Positions 11,301 to 18,508 of a stretch of 64,000 nucleotides of DNA are shown here, piece by piece. The stretch is from positions 3,286,001-3,350,000 of the forward strand of contig JAPFFF010000009.1 of the NCBI GenBank assembly GCA_039105265.1, in the 5' to 3' direction. The notes beneath the pieces were generated by a model. The model had not been told where the DNA came from, searched no databases, and saw only the letters and a program-made list of their open reading frames with translations. This DNA comes from Tritrichomonas musculus. Taxonomy: Eukaryota; Parabasalia; Tritrichomonadida; Tritrichomonadidae. Within the stretch, counting starts at the first letter, position 1. The number at the start of each line of letters is the position of its first letter. A program made the translations under genes and the position numbers.

Positions 11301-11508
11301 ATATCACGTGCGCATGCGTGGCGTTCCAAAACAGTGCATTCTCAACAAAGCAAAACGAATGGGAATCACAGTTGAAGAGTTGTATGAAAGAATGTACAAT
11401 GGAGAGGAAGTTGAATTTGATTTATTAGATGGATCAAATTGTTTTCAAAAATCAAAATCTTATCAACAAATTAATTTACCGGTATTTGAGAGAAGAATCA
11501 AATTTTAA
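8308..11508 (+). CDS. Protein-primed family B DNA polymerase (element A)
   Basis: Replicates the element from a protein primer. Exonuclease motifs are visible as YSDFETD (about residue 376), YFHNLKYDACF (428) and YCKLDC (583). Polymerase motifs are DAVSLYPSAM (678), NSIYGKS (832) and YTDTDSIHV (921). The N-terminal part has DNCLVYACIQSG near 211 and an HY motif near 298, recalling the Cys and His of OTU-like proteases. The length of 1066 aa is normal for Polintons. The start lies in TAAATG. A GC-rich hairpin-forming stretch at 10537-10577 adds about ten residues relative to the polymerase of element B without disturbing the frame. Confidence 0.96.
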   Translation: MSYLFDISVDLYSTAKTEARKEYKERIKNIKEKPKFKKQMKEFMQKANKEISFEIDIGDNEDKRLAFTEMLRQLHKKNKKNVVVKSESLDGEDYKWFTLSKAQKIDTTIGHISGTIDLNDDCSDNNPWVGNVFIPAKYQLLFLKNKRKGKQTTFTIDKQDNKGKLYEEEIEIDEEYRESPDGGFFPYINLSDIDLTKYQIFKSVEKNNYQDNCLVYACIQSGVFTNEEINQLRFMVKTRMVPNNLICDIAKHFKCHFIVRRIDEDFDTRHQQQIKIDTRKRKWAKDFNRTVDLLLFKNHYMINKPVGNTKLITILRKLFKDNMFREIKACEMNILATNEYNSHLTDYMDLSYDPSLCCQKIDSTELKKEREWSKIYYSDFETDTTLSPHKPYLNITVFRTGKLIHKLIFEGDQIADRLLKSLDNNSLTYFHNLKYDACFFINTPGWDVQITERSGTILQIVMTKYKEIEGTDKKTKKTRKMTIIEKRLTFRNSYSIIPAALASFAKMFQLPVHKEVMAYKLYTERNIKRKNVSALEFQLQYYLENKDKKTLTQIKQDWKQLIDNAQSCGAYSDLNIDIMKYAIYYCKLDCIVLMKGVEKFNRDLIEVFKQTKTDMLDVHNFISISSIGYYYAYRFGCFDDCYQLSGKPQNFIQRCVSGGRTMTANNEKQYVEERLQDFDAVSLYPSAMSIMSGVPKGIPKVIPPDILTEELLNFDQFFAEINIKKIKCKSSSPYKFGQVFSRKGPSVPGSKSLEQGSKIFTNNPIDHYYIDKRAFMDLMEFYDFDYEFIRGYYFDEGFNNKINIFIEKLFNLRRKYQDANNPLQQTIKLLLNSIYGKSILKATTTETKCIPKNKAIKYIWKNYNYITEIIENKSIDNVYVKKVKPINNHFNLPHFGASVLSWSKHLMNRVISSAEQNGIDIYYTDTDSIHVKEIDVPRIAEVFKKKYGRELIGKKMTQFHCDFDSFNGAVGGVHSRKLIALGKKSYLDILVDEKGNEGYHVRMRGVPKQCILNKAKRMGITVEELYERMYNGEEVEFDLLDGSNCFQKSKSYQQINLPVFERRIKF
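10537..10577. repeat. GC-rich double-hairpin insert within the polymerase gene
   Basis: GGACC-ttc-GGTCC (10537-10549) is followed by GGCTC-aaa-GAGCC (10552-10564) and another GGGCTC. The block is much richer in GC than its surroundings and has no counterpart at the aligned position in element B's polymerase, suggesting an in-frame palindromic insertion in a variable loop. Confidence 0.7.
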
Positions 11509-11511
11509 TTT

Positions 11512-11519
11512 TATAGCGT
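11512..11519 (+). promoter_or_regulatory. Candidate promoter motif TATAGCGT upstream of HNH gene
   Basis: Second copy of the motif found before the polymerase, here 44 bases ahead of the ATG at 11556 and immediately after the polymerase stop codon. It is followed by ATAATTTTTTT. Together the two suggest co-regulated rightward (perhaps early) genes. Confidence 0.4.
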
Positions 11520-11555
11520 TTCATAATTTTTTTCGAAATTTTATCTCTACGATAA

Positions 11556-12434
11556 ATGAACCAAGGGTTAGATTATGCGCAAGCTCTAAGCAACGGCACT
11601 TTTAGTGGCTCCAACGAAGTTGGCGGAGTTGATTACGAGAAATTATTACGAGATGCTATCCAAGAAATCAAAAAACTCAGAGAAGAAAATGAAAAGCTGA
11701 AAGAAGAGATAAAACAGTTGAATGAATCATTATATGAAAATGATGAATGGAATGCAGGTATAATATCAAATCTCAAGAATGAAATGAAGGAATTAAAACA
11801 GAGGGTAGAAAATTTGGAGAATACAGTTGATTATGATGATATTGTATATCCAGAAGCAGAGACAGAAGAGGAGGCCCAATGGTTTGATGTCAAAGATGAT
11901 GATGACTACGAGATAAAAAATATATACCCCTATGATATTAGACGAAAGAAAGATGAGAAAATAATAACAGAAAGTGTAAACAAAAATAATGGGTATATTG
12001 ATGTTGGATTAAATGGAAAATCATATAAGAAGCATAGAATAATTGCACAACATTTCATTCCCAATCCAGAGCATTTGTCTATTGTAGACCACATAAACCA
12101 CGATAGAACAGATTACCATACATCGAATCTAAGATGGGTATCAGCTAAAGAAAACAGCAGGAATAAATCATCACATAGGGGTGTTGTGTATGAATACGTA
12201 GATACTATTCCTGATGACTCTATGAAAGTGGATACTTATGGAAAACATACTTTTGATAACTATTATTTCCATAACAATGTATTCTATTTCTATACTGGAA
12301 TCAACTACAGAAAATTGCATGTTAATGATAATAAATGGGGAAATAAGTGGGTATGTTTAATTGATGAGAATGGTAAAAATGTATCAGTGATGTATAGCAA
12401 ATTTAAGAAAGAGCATGATATACCAATTGAATGA
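11556..12434 (+). CDS. HNH endonuclease with N-terminal coiled coil
   Basis: A 292-aa protein. Residues about 28-90 form a charged heptad-like coiled coil (EEIKQL, LKNEMKELKQRVENLE). The central HNH domain shows KKHRIIAQHFIPNP, VDHINHDRTDYHTSNLRWV and AKENSRN, the pattern of the HNH_3 family of homing and phage nucleases. The C-terminal 90 residues are aromatic-rich and unassigned. It resembles the leftward HNH gene at 14314-14919 and the small one at 37020-37355, suggesting a nuclease family that moves among sites in these elements. The start lies in TAAATG. A CCAAC-gaa-GTTGG hairpin sits near the 5' end of the coding region. Confidence 0.88.
   Translation: MNQGLDYAQALSNGTFSGSNEVGGVDYEKLLRDAIQEIKKLREENEKLKEEIKQLNESLYENDEWNAGIISNLKNEMKELKQRVENLENTVDYDDIVYPEAETEEEAQWFDVKDDDDYEIKNIYPYDIRRKKDEKIITESVNKNNGYIDVGLNGKSYKKHRIIAQHFIPNPEHLSIVDHINHDRTDYHTSNLRWVSAKENSRNKSSHRGVVYEYVDTIPDDSMKVDTYGKHTFDNYYFHNNVFYFYTGINYRKLHVNDNKWGNKWVCLIDENGKNVSVMYSKFKKEHDIPIE
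11609..11628. repeat. GC-rich hairpin within the HNH coding region
   Basis: CTCCAAC-gaa-GTTGGcGGAG forms a stem with a three-base loop. The GAAGTTGGC core recurs in the hairpin block at 16819-16870, so both look like copies of one palindromic repeat family. Confidence 0.55.
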
Positions 12435-12461
12435 ACAAAAAAATACCTGTCGAATATTTTT

Positions 12462-12770
12462 TTATGCCTTGACTAATTGTGCTAACTTCTTTAACTCTTC
12501 CAGCTCTGCCTTCTTTCTTAACCTGTATTCTTTTTGTTGTTTTCTCCTGGCCTCCAGTCTTTCTTCCGCACTATTGTATTTGCTCTTCCTACCTCTCTTC
12601 TGTTTTTCAGGTGCTGTTGCTTCTATTAATTTTAATGCTGCTTTTTGTGCTTCAGCTTCATTTGGCTCTCCCTCTAAAATATTTAACAAGTTCTCTTCTG
12701 ATTTAGATTTGGATAGTTTCTTTACGATGTCTGTTTTGTTGAATTGTGTAAGATCTAATTTATTAGTCAT
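12462..12770 (-). CDS. Small basic protein with RGRK motif, conserved in both elements
   Basis: About 102 aa beginning MTNKLDL, chosen because the homologue in element B (27726-27992) begins MSQNLDL. An N-terminal LxxFxxTxIxKKLxKSKSxENL segment is followed by KRGRKSKY, an AT-hook-like motif, then EERxEARRKQQKxYRxRKKxE, a basic helix running into a short leucine-bearing coil, rather like a bZIP protein. DNA binding is a reasonable inference, perhaps as a regulator or DNA-condensing protein. It is convergent with the rightward HNH gene and heads the leftward block. Confidence 0.7.
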   Translation of the reverse strand: MTNKLDLTQFNKTDIVKKLSKSKSEENLLNILEGEPNEAEAQKAALKLIEATAPEKQKRGRKSKYNSAEERLEARRKQQKEYRLRKKAELEELKKLAQLVKA

Positions 12771-12806
12771 TTCCATTTTCGTAAAAAATAAAATCTTCAA
12801 ACAAAA

Positions 12807-13334
12807 CTACAAATTGACGGCATACTTTAAACACAGATGATATTTGTTAATTAATTCATTATATTCTCTATTGTATACTTGTTTGAAATCTGTGCATACC
12901 TCTCCATTATCATTTACAATTTTTATATTTTCTATCTTTCTAATTGGATTTGCTTTACCTGCACAACATCCTATATCTTCATCAAGGCCTACCTCAACTG
13001 ATTCTGCTTTTATGATGGCTTTGATAATATTAGACAAAGCTGTAGCTGGTACGATGATACAATTTTTGGAAACCAGATTAGATAGCAAAGCCTTATCTTG
13101 ATTCAACAATATATTGGCATATGTCTCAAGGATGACATATTTAACATCTTTTGCCTCATCCTCTGGATTTTCATCTAGTTCAACATTTCTTGTAATAACA
13201 ATTTCTTCTTTTCCATCATCTCTTTTGTTTATGATGATATTGTTATTGATATTACTTGTTGATTGGGCAGCAGCTTGGGGTTCTAATGATAAATTAGCAT
13301 TTATTCCTTGATTATTTGCTCGTTTCTTAATCAT
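12807..13334 (-). CDS. Conserved Polinton protein of unknown role (175 aa)
   Basis: Clearly homologous to 28440-28964 of element B over the whole length. Both have MIKKR at the start, NINNNIIINKRDDGKE near residue 30, a helical middle with LLNQDKALL, the signature GCCAxKxNPIRKI, and a C-terminal KQVYNxEYNELxNxYHxCLKY. A paired Cys and strong conservation between otherwise diverged elements indicate an essential part. Its place next to the capsid genes suggests a virion or morphogenesis role, which is inference. Confidence 0.75.
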   Translation of the reverse strand: MIKKRANNQGINANLSLEPQAAAQSTSNINNNIIINKRDDGKEEIVITRNVELDENPEDEAKDVKYVILETYANILLNQDKALLSNLVSKNCIIVPATALSNIIKAIIKAESVEVGLDEDIGCCAGKANPIRKIENIKIVNDNGEVCTDFKQVYNREYNELINKYHLCLKYAVNL

Positions 13335-13358
13335 TTGTTTCCCAAAAAAATCTTTTAA

Positions 13359-13787
13359 TTAATAGATAATATTCTCTATTTTAACTTTATGTTGAGGCCC
13401 ATAAATGACTCTACCTTTATCTTTTTCATCAGCTCTTCCTTGTATCTCCCCCAATATTTCTGGCTTATTTAAATATGGTGGAAGGGTTGGTGCTTTGGGA
13501 GCCTTATCTTTTTTTAAATAATATCCTCCATCTGTAAATCTAACTGGTGGTTCATGCAATGGTTTTGTTCTATGTTGATTACTTTTTGGTGGTCTCACAG
13601 GTTTATTTTCCATATATTTCATTGGAGGTCTATTGTAATATGGATTAAATGTGACTGCATATGTATTGTCATTAGAGAAGATACCAAAATGATTAAAACC
13701 AACTGTATGTTCAGTCTTGGTTCCTTCGTTAAACATTTCTCCTTCTGCTCCAATAATTGTACTGTTAGGATTTCTGTATTTATTCAT
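13359..13787 (-). CDS. Conserved Polinton protein, proline-rich (142 aa)
   Basis: Homologous to 28985-29419 in element B. Shared features are an N-terminal GxEGxMFNE, the stretch FxHFGxFSNxNTYxVTFNPxxNRPP, then TKPLHEPP and FTDGGxY, and a C-terminal QGRA...YGPxH. Proline richness and lack of predicted helices suggest an extended linker or cement-type protein. Family unknown. It is conserved in order with its neighbours in both elements: the 175-aa type gene upstream and the capsid gene downstream on the map. Confidence 0.72.
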   Translation of the reverse strand: MNKYRNPNSTIIGAEGEMFNEGTKTEHTVGFNHFGIFSNDNTYAVTFNPYYNRPPMKYMENKPVRPPKSNQHRTKPLHEPPVRFTDGGYYLKKDKAPKAPTLPPYLNKPEILGEIQGRADEKDKGRVIYGPQHKVKIENIIY

Positions 13788-13816
13788 TTCATTTCCAAAA
13801 AAAATTTTAATTCCCT

Positions 13817-14269
13817 TTACTCTAGAACTAATGGTTGGTGTTCTCCCACAAATAATTCAGGGGTATTTAATTGGTATTTTATACGTAATTCATCTATTAA
13901 TGCTCGTGTTTGTTTTGATACGTTCTCAATGGAATAATTGTAATAACTATGCTCTTCATAATTTTGTTCTAGATTTGAACCATTAACAAAGAATTCATTC
14001 ATCTTGTAATTCAATCGACGTCTAGAATTTGTGCTGAGTATTACATGTTCTATTTCATATTCCTTGATTTTGTCAGGATATATTCTCCATGTTGTTTTAT
14101 CACTCTTGAGTGAAATATAAATGACCTTCGCTAAATAATTATTTCGTGATAGTTGGATTGGATATTTATCACAGAGGATGGCAAAATTACATTCTTTGAA
14201 ATCTTCTGGTTTATCAGCGAGGGAGATAATGTTGTTGATGTAATCATAGACCTTAAATTGCTCTTGCAT
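13817..14269 (-). CDS. Unknown element A protein (about 150 aa)
   Basis: Starts preferably at MQEQFKVYDYI (14269); an upstream methionine would only add a Phe-rich, unlikely leader. The protein is mixed alpha/beta with no recognised motif. It has no counterpart in element B at the same place, where the 144-aa gene follows the capsid gene directly. Together with the HNH gene next to it, it may be cargo inserted between the capsid gene and the 142-aa gene. Confidence 0.6.
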   Translation of the reverse strand: MQEQFKVYDYINNIISLADKPEDFKECNFAILCDKYPIQLSRNNYLAKVIYISLKSDKTTWRIYPDKIKEYEIEHVILSTNSRRRLNYKMNEFFVNGSNLEQNYEEHSYYNYSIENVSKQTRALIDELRIKYQLNTPELFVGEHQPLVLE

Positions 14270-14313
14270 TTCTGTAAAGATAAAAAAATGAAAAAAATAA
14301 TAACTTGACAAAA

Positions 14314-14919
14314 TTACTCCAAGCAGTACTGAAACTTAAAAGAATGGATGTATACTATCACTTTTTTGTTATTAATGTCAGTCAATGAAATTCTTTTCAT
14401 TCCATTTTTAATGGTTTGAATATACATTACTCGATATAATTTATCAGTTATTCTGGCATAAAATATGTCCTCCCCTGTCTCTTTATCATAATAGTAATAA
14501 TAATCTCCTTGCTTAAAAACATGGTGCTCTTTCTTTGTATCATAAAAATCAATAATGATAGCATCATTTGGAATGTCATCTACGAACTCATAAACAATTC
14601 CTTTGTGTGAGGTGCAGTTTTTACTGTTTTCTGATATTGTTGCCCATCTTAAATTCTCCAAATGGTAGTCGGTTCTATCTTTGTTTTTGTGGTCGATATA
14701 TTTAAAATTATTTGGATTTGGAATGAACTGTTTTGCTATGATTTGGTGCTTATTTATTTTATTTCCATTGATATGGACACTTGAATAGCCATTATTTTTA
14801 TTTATTGTTTCTTTGACAACATAATGGTTATCTTTTCGACGAATTGTAAATGGGTACTGTGATAATATTTCATAATCTGGATAATCATCAAGTGGTACAA
14901 ATTCAATAGCTTGTTCCAT
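14314..14919 (-). CDS. HNH endonuclease (about 201 aa)
   Basis: Starts at MEQAIEFVPLDDY (14919); the frame extends upstream into the capsid gene but the homologous proteins begin here. Motifs are YEILSQYPFTIRRK, KINKHQIIAKQFIPNP, IDHKNKDRTDYHLENLRW and ISENSKN, the HNH_3 pattern. It is closely similar in order of motifs to 11556-12434 without the coiled coil, and to 37020-37355. Such genes in viruses are usually homing-like selfish nucleases. It lies between the capsid gene and the 150-aa gene, a place empty in element B. Confidence 0.88.
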   Translation of the reverse strand: MEQAIEFVPLDDYPDYEILSQYPFTIRRKDNHYVVKETINKNNGYSSVHINGNKINKHQIIAKQFIPNPNNFKYIDHKNKDRTDYHLENLRWATISENSKNCTSHKGIVYEFVDDIPNDAIIIDFYDTKKEHHVFKQGDYYYYYDKETGEDIFYARITDKLYRVMYIQTIKNGMKRISLTDINNKKVIVYIHSFKFQYCLE

Positions 14920-14956
14920 TTTAATAGTGATAAAAAAATTATAAGTATAAGGATTT

Positions 14957-16531
14957 TTATGCCTGAGTAGTAAGGTCGTAGTTGCCAAGGCGAACAAGTG
15001 GTGGCATACCATTTGGTTGAACAAGAATAGATATTGATGAATCAAATAAGAGACAAATTAATGGTGGGGTTTTAACATCGTTAGCATATGTATTTGCGCC
15101 AGTATTTTGAGATACAATAATTTCAAAATTAATTGGAGACAATGATGTTAGTCCCTGTTGATATGTATTATCTGTTTCTGTTGGGAGAGCAATAAAGAAA
15201 CTTGTTCTGTCATCAGAATAATTTCCAAGAGAGCGTGCATATGGTTGGTCATTAGTTAACGATGCAACAACTTCTTTGTTAAATCCACTTTGTCCTCCAT
15301 TCATGTTCATTGCATTTTGGCAATATTCTAAGAACTCTGGGTATTCATTAGTTGTGCCAAAAGCTTTAGCAGGTATATTTCCATATCCTCCACAGTTCAA
15401 TTGGAACAACTTAAATTGGGGATTCTTGAATACTGTATGATGGGTGTGCTTCTCTGGAAATAGACAAAATATGGAATCAACAAAACGAGGAGTGATTGTG
15501 CATGTGGATTTATCATTGGGATTCTTTAATGGGCTCGTAGTAGTGTAAACAGAAATTGTTTGCGTTGGAAATGTAAGTGGATGTGTTGGGTCAGAATATC
15601 TTTGTACGAGACTGGAATAAATATTGTCTTCAATACCAAAGCACGGTATAATAGATGAACATTCTGTGATGGTATATTTAGTGACTTGAAATGCTCTGGT
15701 TGTTTCTGTTAGTACTTTATCTTTTAATTCTGTGTACATAATAATTGGTTCTTCAATTGGTGTAAATTCATTTGTGATGATTGGTAATGTGTATGTTGAA
15801 TTAACAACATGATTACTTTCAAAACTTTTTCCTGGGCCGATAGGACAGCATACCATTCCAGCACATGAAAAGAATAATCTTAGTTCTATCTTACCTGCAA
15901 ATGCTGGGAGATATTTAATATTAGATAATGGTAAGAACCTTCTTAAATCTATCTTGAGATGGATTTTATATGTTTTTTCATTCCATTTATCTCCAAAATC
16001 AACAATGAATCCTGTTCTGCTACCTGATTTACCATTCCATATGTCTTTATGTCTGGCTTTAGAATAAACATCTGCTCTCTTTGTTGTTTCATTAGCACAA
16101 CAAGCTGTTAAAAATGATTCTTCACAACCAAAATTCTGGGTATAGATGGTGATGCCATTTGCTACAATTTCATATTTCTCTACAGCATCTCTTGCATCTT
16201 TGAAGCCAAACCAAACTTTATTAAATTGGTAATCACCATCTATTGTTGCTGTGATATCTTGTCCTGCAGCTTCTTTAATACTAACTTCCATATCAGCTCT
16301 AATAAATCCATTGTATATATCTGCTGTATTGTTAGTATTTGGAGATATTATAGCACTCGTATATGAGCCTTGAGGAATTGGAGGAGATGGTGAATATGAT
16401 GTTTGTGGACTGATTGTGTATTGTTTATTGGTATCGCTTAATGCTATACAATTATCGACGATATCAAAATATGATGCAATTTGTGTACATGTTTCAGCTG
16501 ATGTTCTGAGTTCAATTTCTGGATTCAACAT
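14957..16531 (-). CDS. Major capsid protein, double jelly-roll (element A)
   Basis: A 524-aa protein homologous to 29447-31129 of element B. The N-terminal RTSAETCTQIASYFDxVDNC and SYSPSPPI are shared, followed by NTADIYNGFIRADM, KVWFGFKDARDAVEKYEI, QNFGCEESFLTACCANE and RRFLPLSNIKYLPAFAGKIE, typical of Polinton major capsid proteins that form pseudo-hexameric trimers of double jelly rolls. The C-terminal half carries NxxPAKxFG, EFLEYCQNAMNMNG and PTETDxTYQQGL. Length fits the family. The start lies in TAAATG with a T tract upstream. It is followed on the same strand by the conserved small genes. Confidence 0.93.
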   Translation of the reverse strand: MLNPEIELRTSAETCTQIASYFDIVDNCIALSDTNKQYTISPQTSYSPSPPIPQGSYTSAIISPNTNNTADIYNGFIRADMEVSIKEAAGQDITATIDGDYQFNKVWFGFKDARDAVEKYEIVANGITIYTQNFGCEESFLTACCANETTKRADVYSKARHKDIWNGKSGSRTGFIVDFGDKWNEKTYKIHLKIDLRRFLPLSNIKYLPAFAGKIELRLFFSCAGMVCCPIGPGKSFESNHVVNSTYTLPIITNEFTPIEEPIIMYTELKDKVLTETTRAFQVTKYTITECSSIIPCFGIEDNIYSSLVQRYSDPTHPLTFPTQTISVYTTTSPLKNPNDKSTCTITPRFVDSIFCLFPEKHTHHTVFKNPQFKLFQLNCGGYGNIPAKAFGTTNEYPEFLEYCQNAMNMNGGQSGFNKEVVASLTNDQPYARSLGNYSDDRTSFFIALPTETDNTYQQGLTSLSPINFEIIVSQNTGANTYANDVKTPPLICLLFDSSISILVQPNGMPPLVRLGNYDLTTQA

Positions 16532-16549
16532 TTATAAAAAAATAAAATT

Positions 16550-17212
16550 TCAACACATATCAGAGAAAATATTATTACGTCTTCTACGAATAGGCTGAGG
16601 CTGAATTTGAGGTGGGGGAGGAGCAGGCTCTTCTGGTTCTTCTATGTCGTTGGGCTCCTGAATATATTGTGGCTGGGTATACTGATAATATGGCTTTCTC
16701 ATTTGTTTTTGCACCACTTCTTTAATCATCTTTTTTTGTTCTTTCTTAGCCCTTTCATTTTTGAATTCTTCTCCCAATAGCTTTAATTGATTTAATATCT
16801 CGATATTTATTGTTGGATCCTCCGCTTGTCGGAGGCAGCGAGTGCTCGCAGCTTCGTTGGCAAAGCCAACTTCACTGCGCGAATAAATAGAATTATTTAA
16901 TTGTGGTGCTTGTGATTTTGTTCTAGTGATTTTTTTCGGCTGCAGAGCAGACCCTCGCTGAAGAGCAAGTGGTAGTGGCTTTACAGGAGGTTCCTCTGTA
17001 GACTCTACTGTTGGTTCTTCATCTTGTGGTTCAGTAGCTGCTGGTTCACTTGGGGGTTCAACTGGTGGTTTATTTAATGGTTCCTTACGAGGTCTAACTA
17101 TATATTTTCCTTCTGTTTTAGTAGGAAAAACTTCATATTCTTCATCATCTCTACCATTTAACCATTTTTGTATCACTTGTAATCTTTTGCTTTGAGGCAC
17201 TCTTTTGCTCAT
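16550..17212 (-). CDS. Conserved proline-rich capsid-module protein (220 aa)
   Basis: Homologous to 31149-31685 in element B: both start MSK, have SKRLxVIxKWLNGRDD, VxPTKxxxKYIVxPRK, a variable Pro/Glu linker, then a helical LKxLGEExKxxRxKKEQxxMIKEVVxKxM and end in RRxxxIFxDM. The invariant head and tail with a flexible middle suggest a capsid-bridging or core protein; no family is recognised. The linker of this copy contains a GC-rich hairpin block (16819-16870) that adds about 23 residues absent in element B. The start lies in TAAATG, preceded by a seven-base T tract. Confidence 0.75.
   Translation of the reverse strand: MSKRVPQSKRLQVIQKWLNGRDDEEYEVFPTKTEGKYIVRPRKEPLNKPPVEPPSEPAATEPQDEEPTVESTEEPPVKPLPLALQRGSALQPKKITRTKSQAPQLNNSIYSRSEVGFANEAASTRCLRQAEDPTINIEILNQLKLLGEEFKNERAKKEQKKMIKEVVQKQMRKPYYQYTQPQYIQEPNDIEEPEEPAPPPPQIQPQPIRRRRNNIFSDMC
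16819..16870. repeat. Triple GC-rich hairpin block within coding region
   Basis: Three palindromes follow each other: CCTCCG-cttgt-CGGAGG (16819-16835), GCGAG-tg-CTCGC (16838-16849) and GTTGGC-aaa-GCCAAC (16856-16870). The frame stays open through the block and element B lacks it. A weaker GC-rich stretch at about 16937-16975 may be a decayed relative. Confidence 0.7.
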
Positions 17213-17271
17213 TTATGAGCTTTAAAAAAATGTTTATATTTGCTTGCTATTACATGAATTTGTTTGAGTTT

Positions 17272-17961
17272 TCACCTTCTTGCTTTTCTTCGTCTTTTGA
17301 TAGCATATTTTTTGTTTCGATATATTTTATAGCTAGCCGGCTTTCTTGAATAATGAATACGTGGATAGTTCAAATAATTTAGATAGTAATTACCTAATAT
17401 ATCTCTATTTAAGTCTCCTAATTTCATTTTCAATTCTTTCTCCCTATCTTTGTTTTCTATTCTCTCGAAACCATTTCCTATTGTGTTCATTGTTTTGGCT
17501 CCTGCCTTTAAATATTTATTATCAGTTGCTTCACCTATAGCTTCTGCGATTTCACCACCAGTTTTAAATATCTCGCCTTTATTATCCCATGCCCATTTTA
17601 ATCTATCCTTTGCTTTCTTTACCTCTTCATCATTATTTTTTGACTTTCCATCTGTGATTTTATCATATGCTCTATTTATTTTGTTCATAAACTTCCCTAC
17701 TATCCCTTCTGAATTTGTTTTTGTAGTAGTCATAGGAGGTGGTACTGGAGGTGGAGCTGGTGTAGGAGGTGGCATAGCCTGCGGAGTAGATGCTTGCTTT
17801 GCAAATGGAGGAGGTTCTTCACTAGATTTTCTTCCAGTTAATTTGTTATATGCATTACTTATCATATTTGATATTTTATCACTTATCCCTCCAATTGGTT
17901 CTTCTGTTCCATCACTTCGTAGAGTAGGTGGACTTCCAACACTAAATAACTCAAAAGACAT
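17272..17961 (-). CDS. Protein VI-like candidate 1 (229 aa)
   Basis: The N-terminus carries EEPIGG-ISDK, resembling the Gly-Gly maturation sites cut by adenain-type proteases, followed by an amphipathic helix ISDKISNMISNAYNKLTG. A second similar helix (KFMNKINRAYDKITDG) follows a proline-rich linker. The C-terminal half, FKTGGEIAEAIGEAT through YPRIHYSRKP, is paralogous to the neighbouring gene 17990-18493, and the end is very basic (KRRRKARR). Adenovirus protein VI has the same layout of short leader, GG site and membrane-active helix. The comparison is inference from layout, not from clear sequence homology. The start lies in TAAATG. Confidence 0.6.
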   Translation of the reverse strand: MSFELFSVGSPPTLRSDGTEEPIGGISDKISNMISNAYNKLTGRKSSEEPPPFAKQASTPQAMPPPTPAPPPVPPPMTTTKTNSEGIVGKFMNKINRAYDKITDGKSKNNDEEVKKAKDRLKWAWDNKGEIFKTGGEIAEAIGEATDNKYLKAGAKTMNTIGNGFERIENKDREKELKMKLGDLNRDILGNYYLNYLNYPRIHYSRKPASYKIYRNKKYAIKRRRKARR

Positions 17962-17989
17962 TTAATTGGAAACAAAATTGACTGCGGGC

Positions 17990-18493
17990 TCACTTCTTTG
18001 ATTTCTTTTTCTTTTTACTACTTGTCGAGCCCTGTCTTTGTTGATACTCTATTTTCCTCTTCAATTGTTCTATTTTTGCTTCTTCTCCATCATCAAACAT
18101 ATTTCTTTTCTGATATAATGCTGTTGGTTTCCTTCCATAATGAATACGTGGAAAATCAGAATAGGCTACATATTTGTTTCCAAATAGACGACCATTCCTT
18201 TCCTCTAATAATTTTTCCAACTCACTTTTTTTTGTTCTGTTTTCCATTCTCTCTAAACCATTACCTGCTGCCTGTGCACCTGCTCCTGCGGCCATTAAAA
18301 TAGGATTCCCTATTGTTGCTCCAATATCTTTAACTGCTTCTCCTCCTGTTTTTAATATCTCTGCTTTATTATTCCAAACCCAATTTGTTGCATCTTTAAC
18401 TCCTCTCATAAATCTTCCAAAAGTACCACCACCAGAATCTGGTGGTGCTGTAGATTGAATATATTTTCCAGAATCAATAGTTCCTGACGGCAT
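17990..18493 (-). CDS. Protein VI-like candidate 2 (167 aa)
   Basis: A short leader ends in DSGGG, then TFGRFMRGVKDATNWVWNN forms an amphipathic, Trp-bearing helix. LKTGGEAVKDIGATIGNP, a Gly/Ala-rich stretch, GLERMENR and YSDFPRIHYGRKP match the adjacent 229-aa protein, so the two are tandem paralogues. A Lys/Ser-rich tail may bind DNA. Small capsid-interior protein is the likely role by position between the conserved proline-rich gene and the packaging ATPase; the same slot in element B holds 31735-32191. The start lies in TAAATG. Confidence 0.6.
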   Translation of the reverse strand: MPSGTIDSGKYIQSTAPPDSGGGTFGRFMRGVKDATNWVWNNKAEILKTGGEAVKDIGATIGNPILMAAGAGAQAAGNGLERMENRTKKSELEKLLEERNGRLFGNKYVAYSDFPRIHYGRKPTALYQKRNMFDDGEEAKIEQLKRKIEYQQRQGSTSSKKKKKSKK

Positions 18494-18508
18494 TTATTAT
18501 AAATAAAA

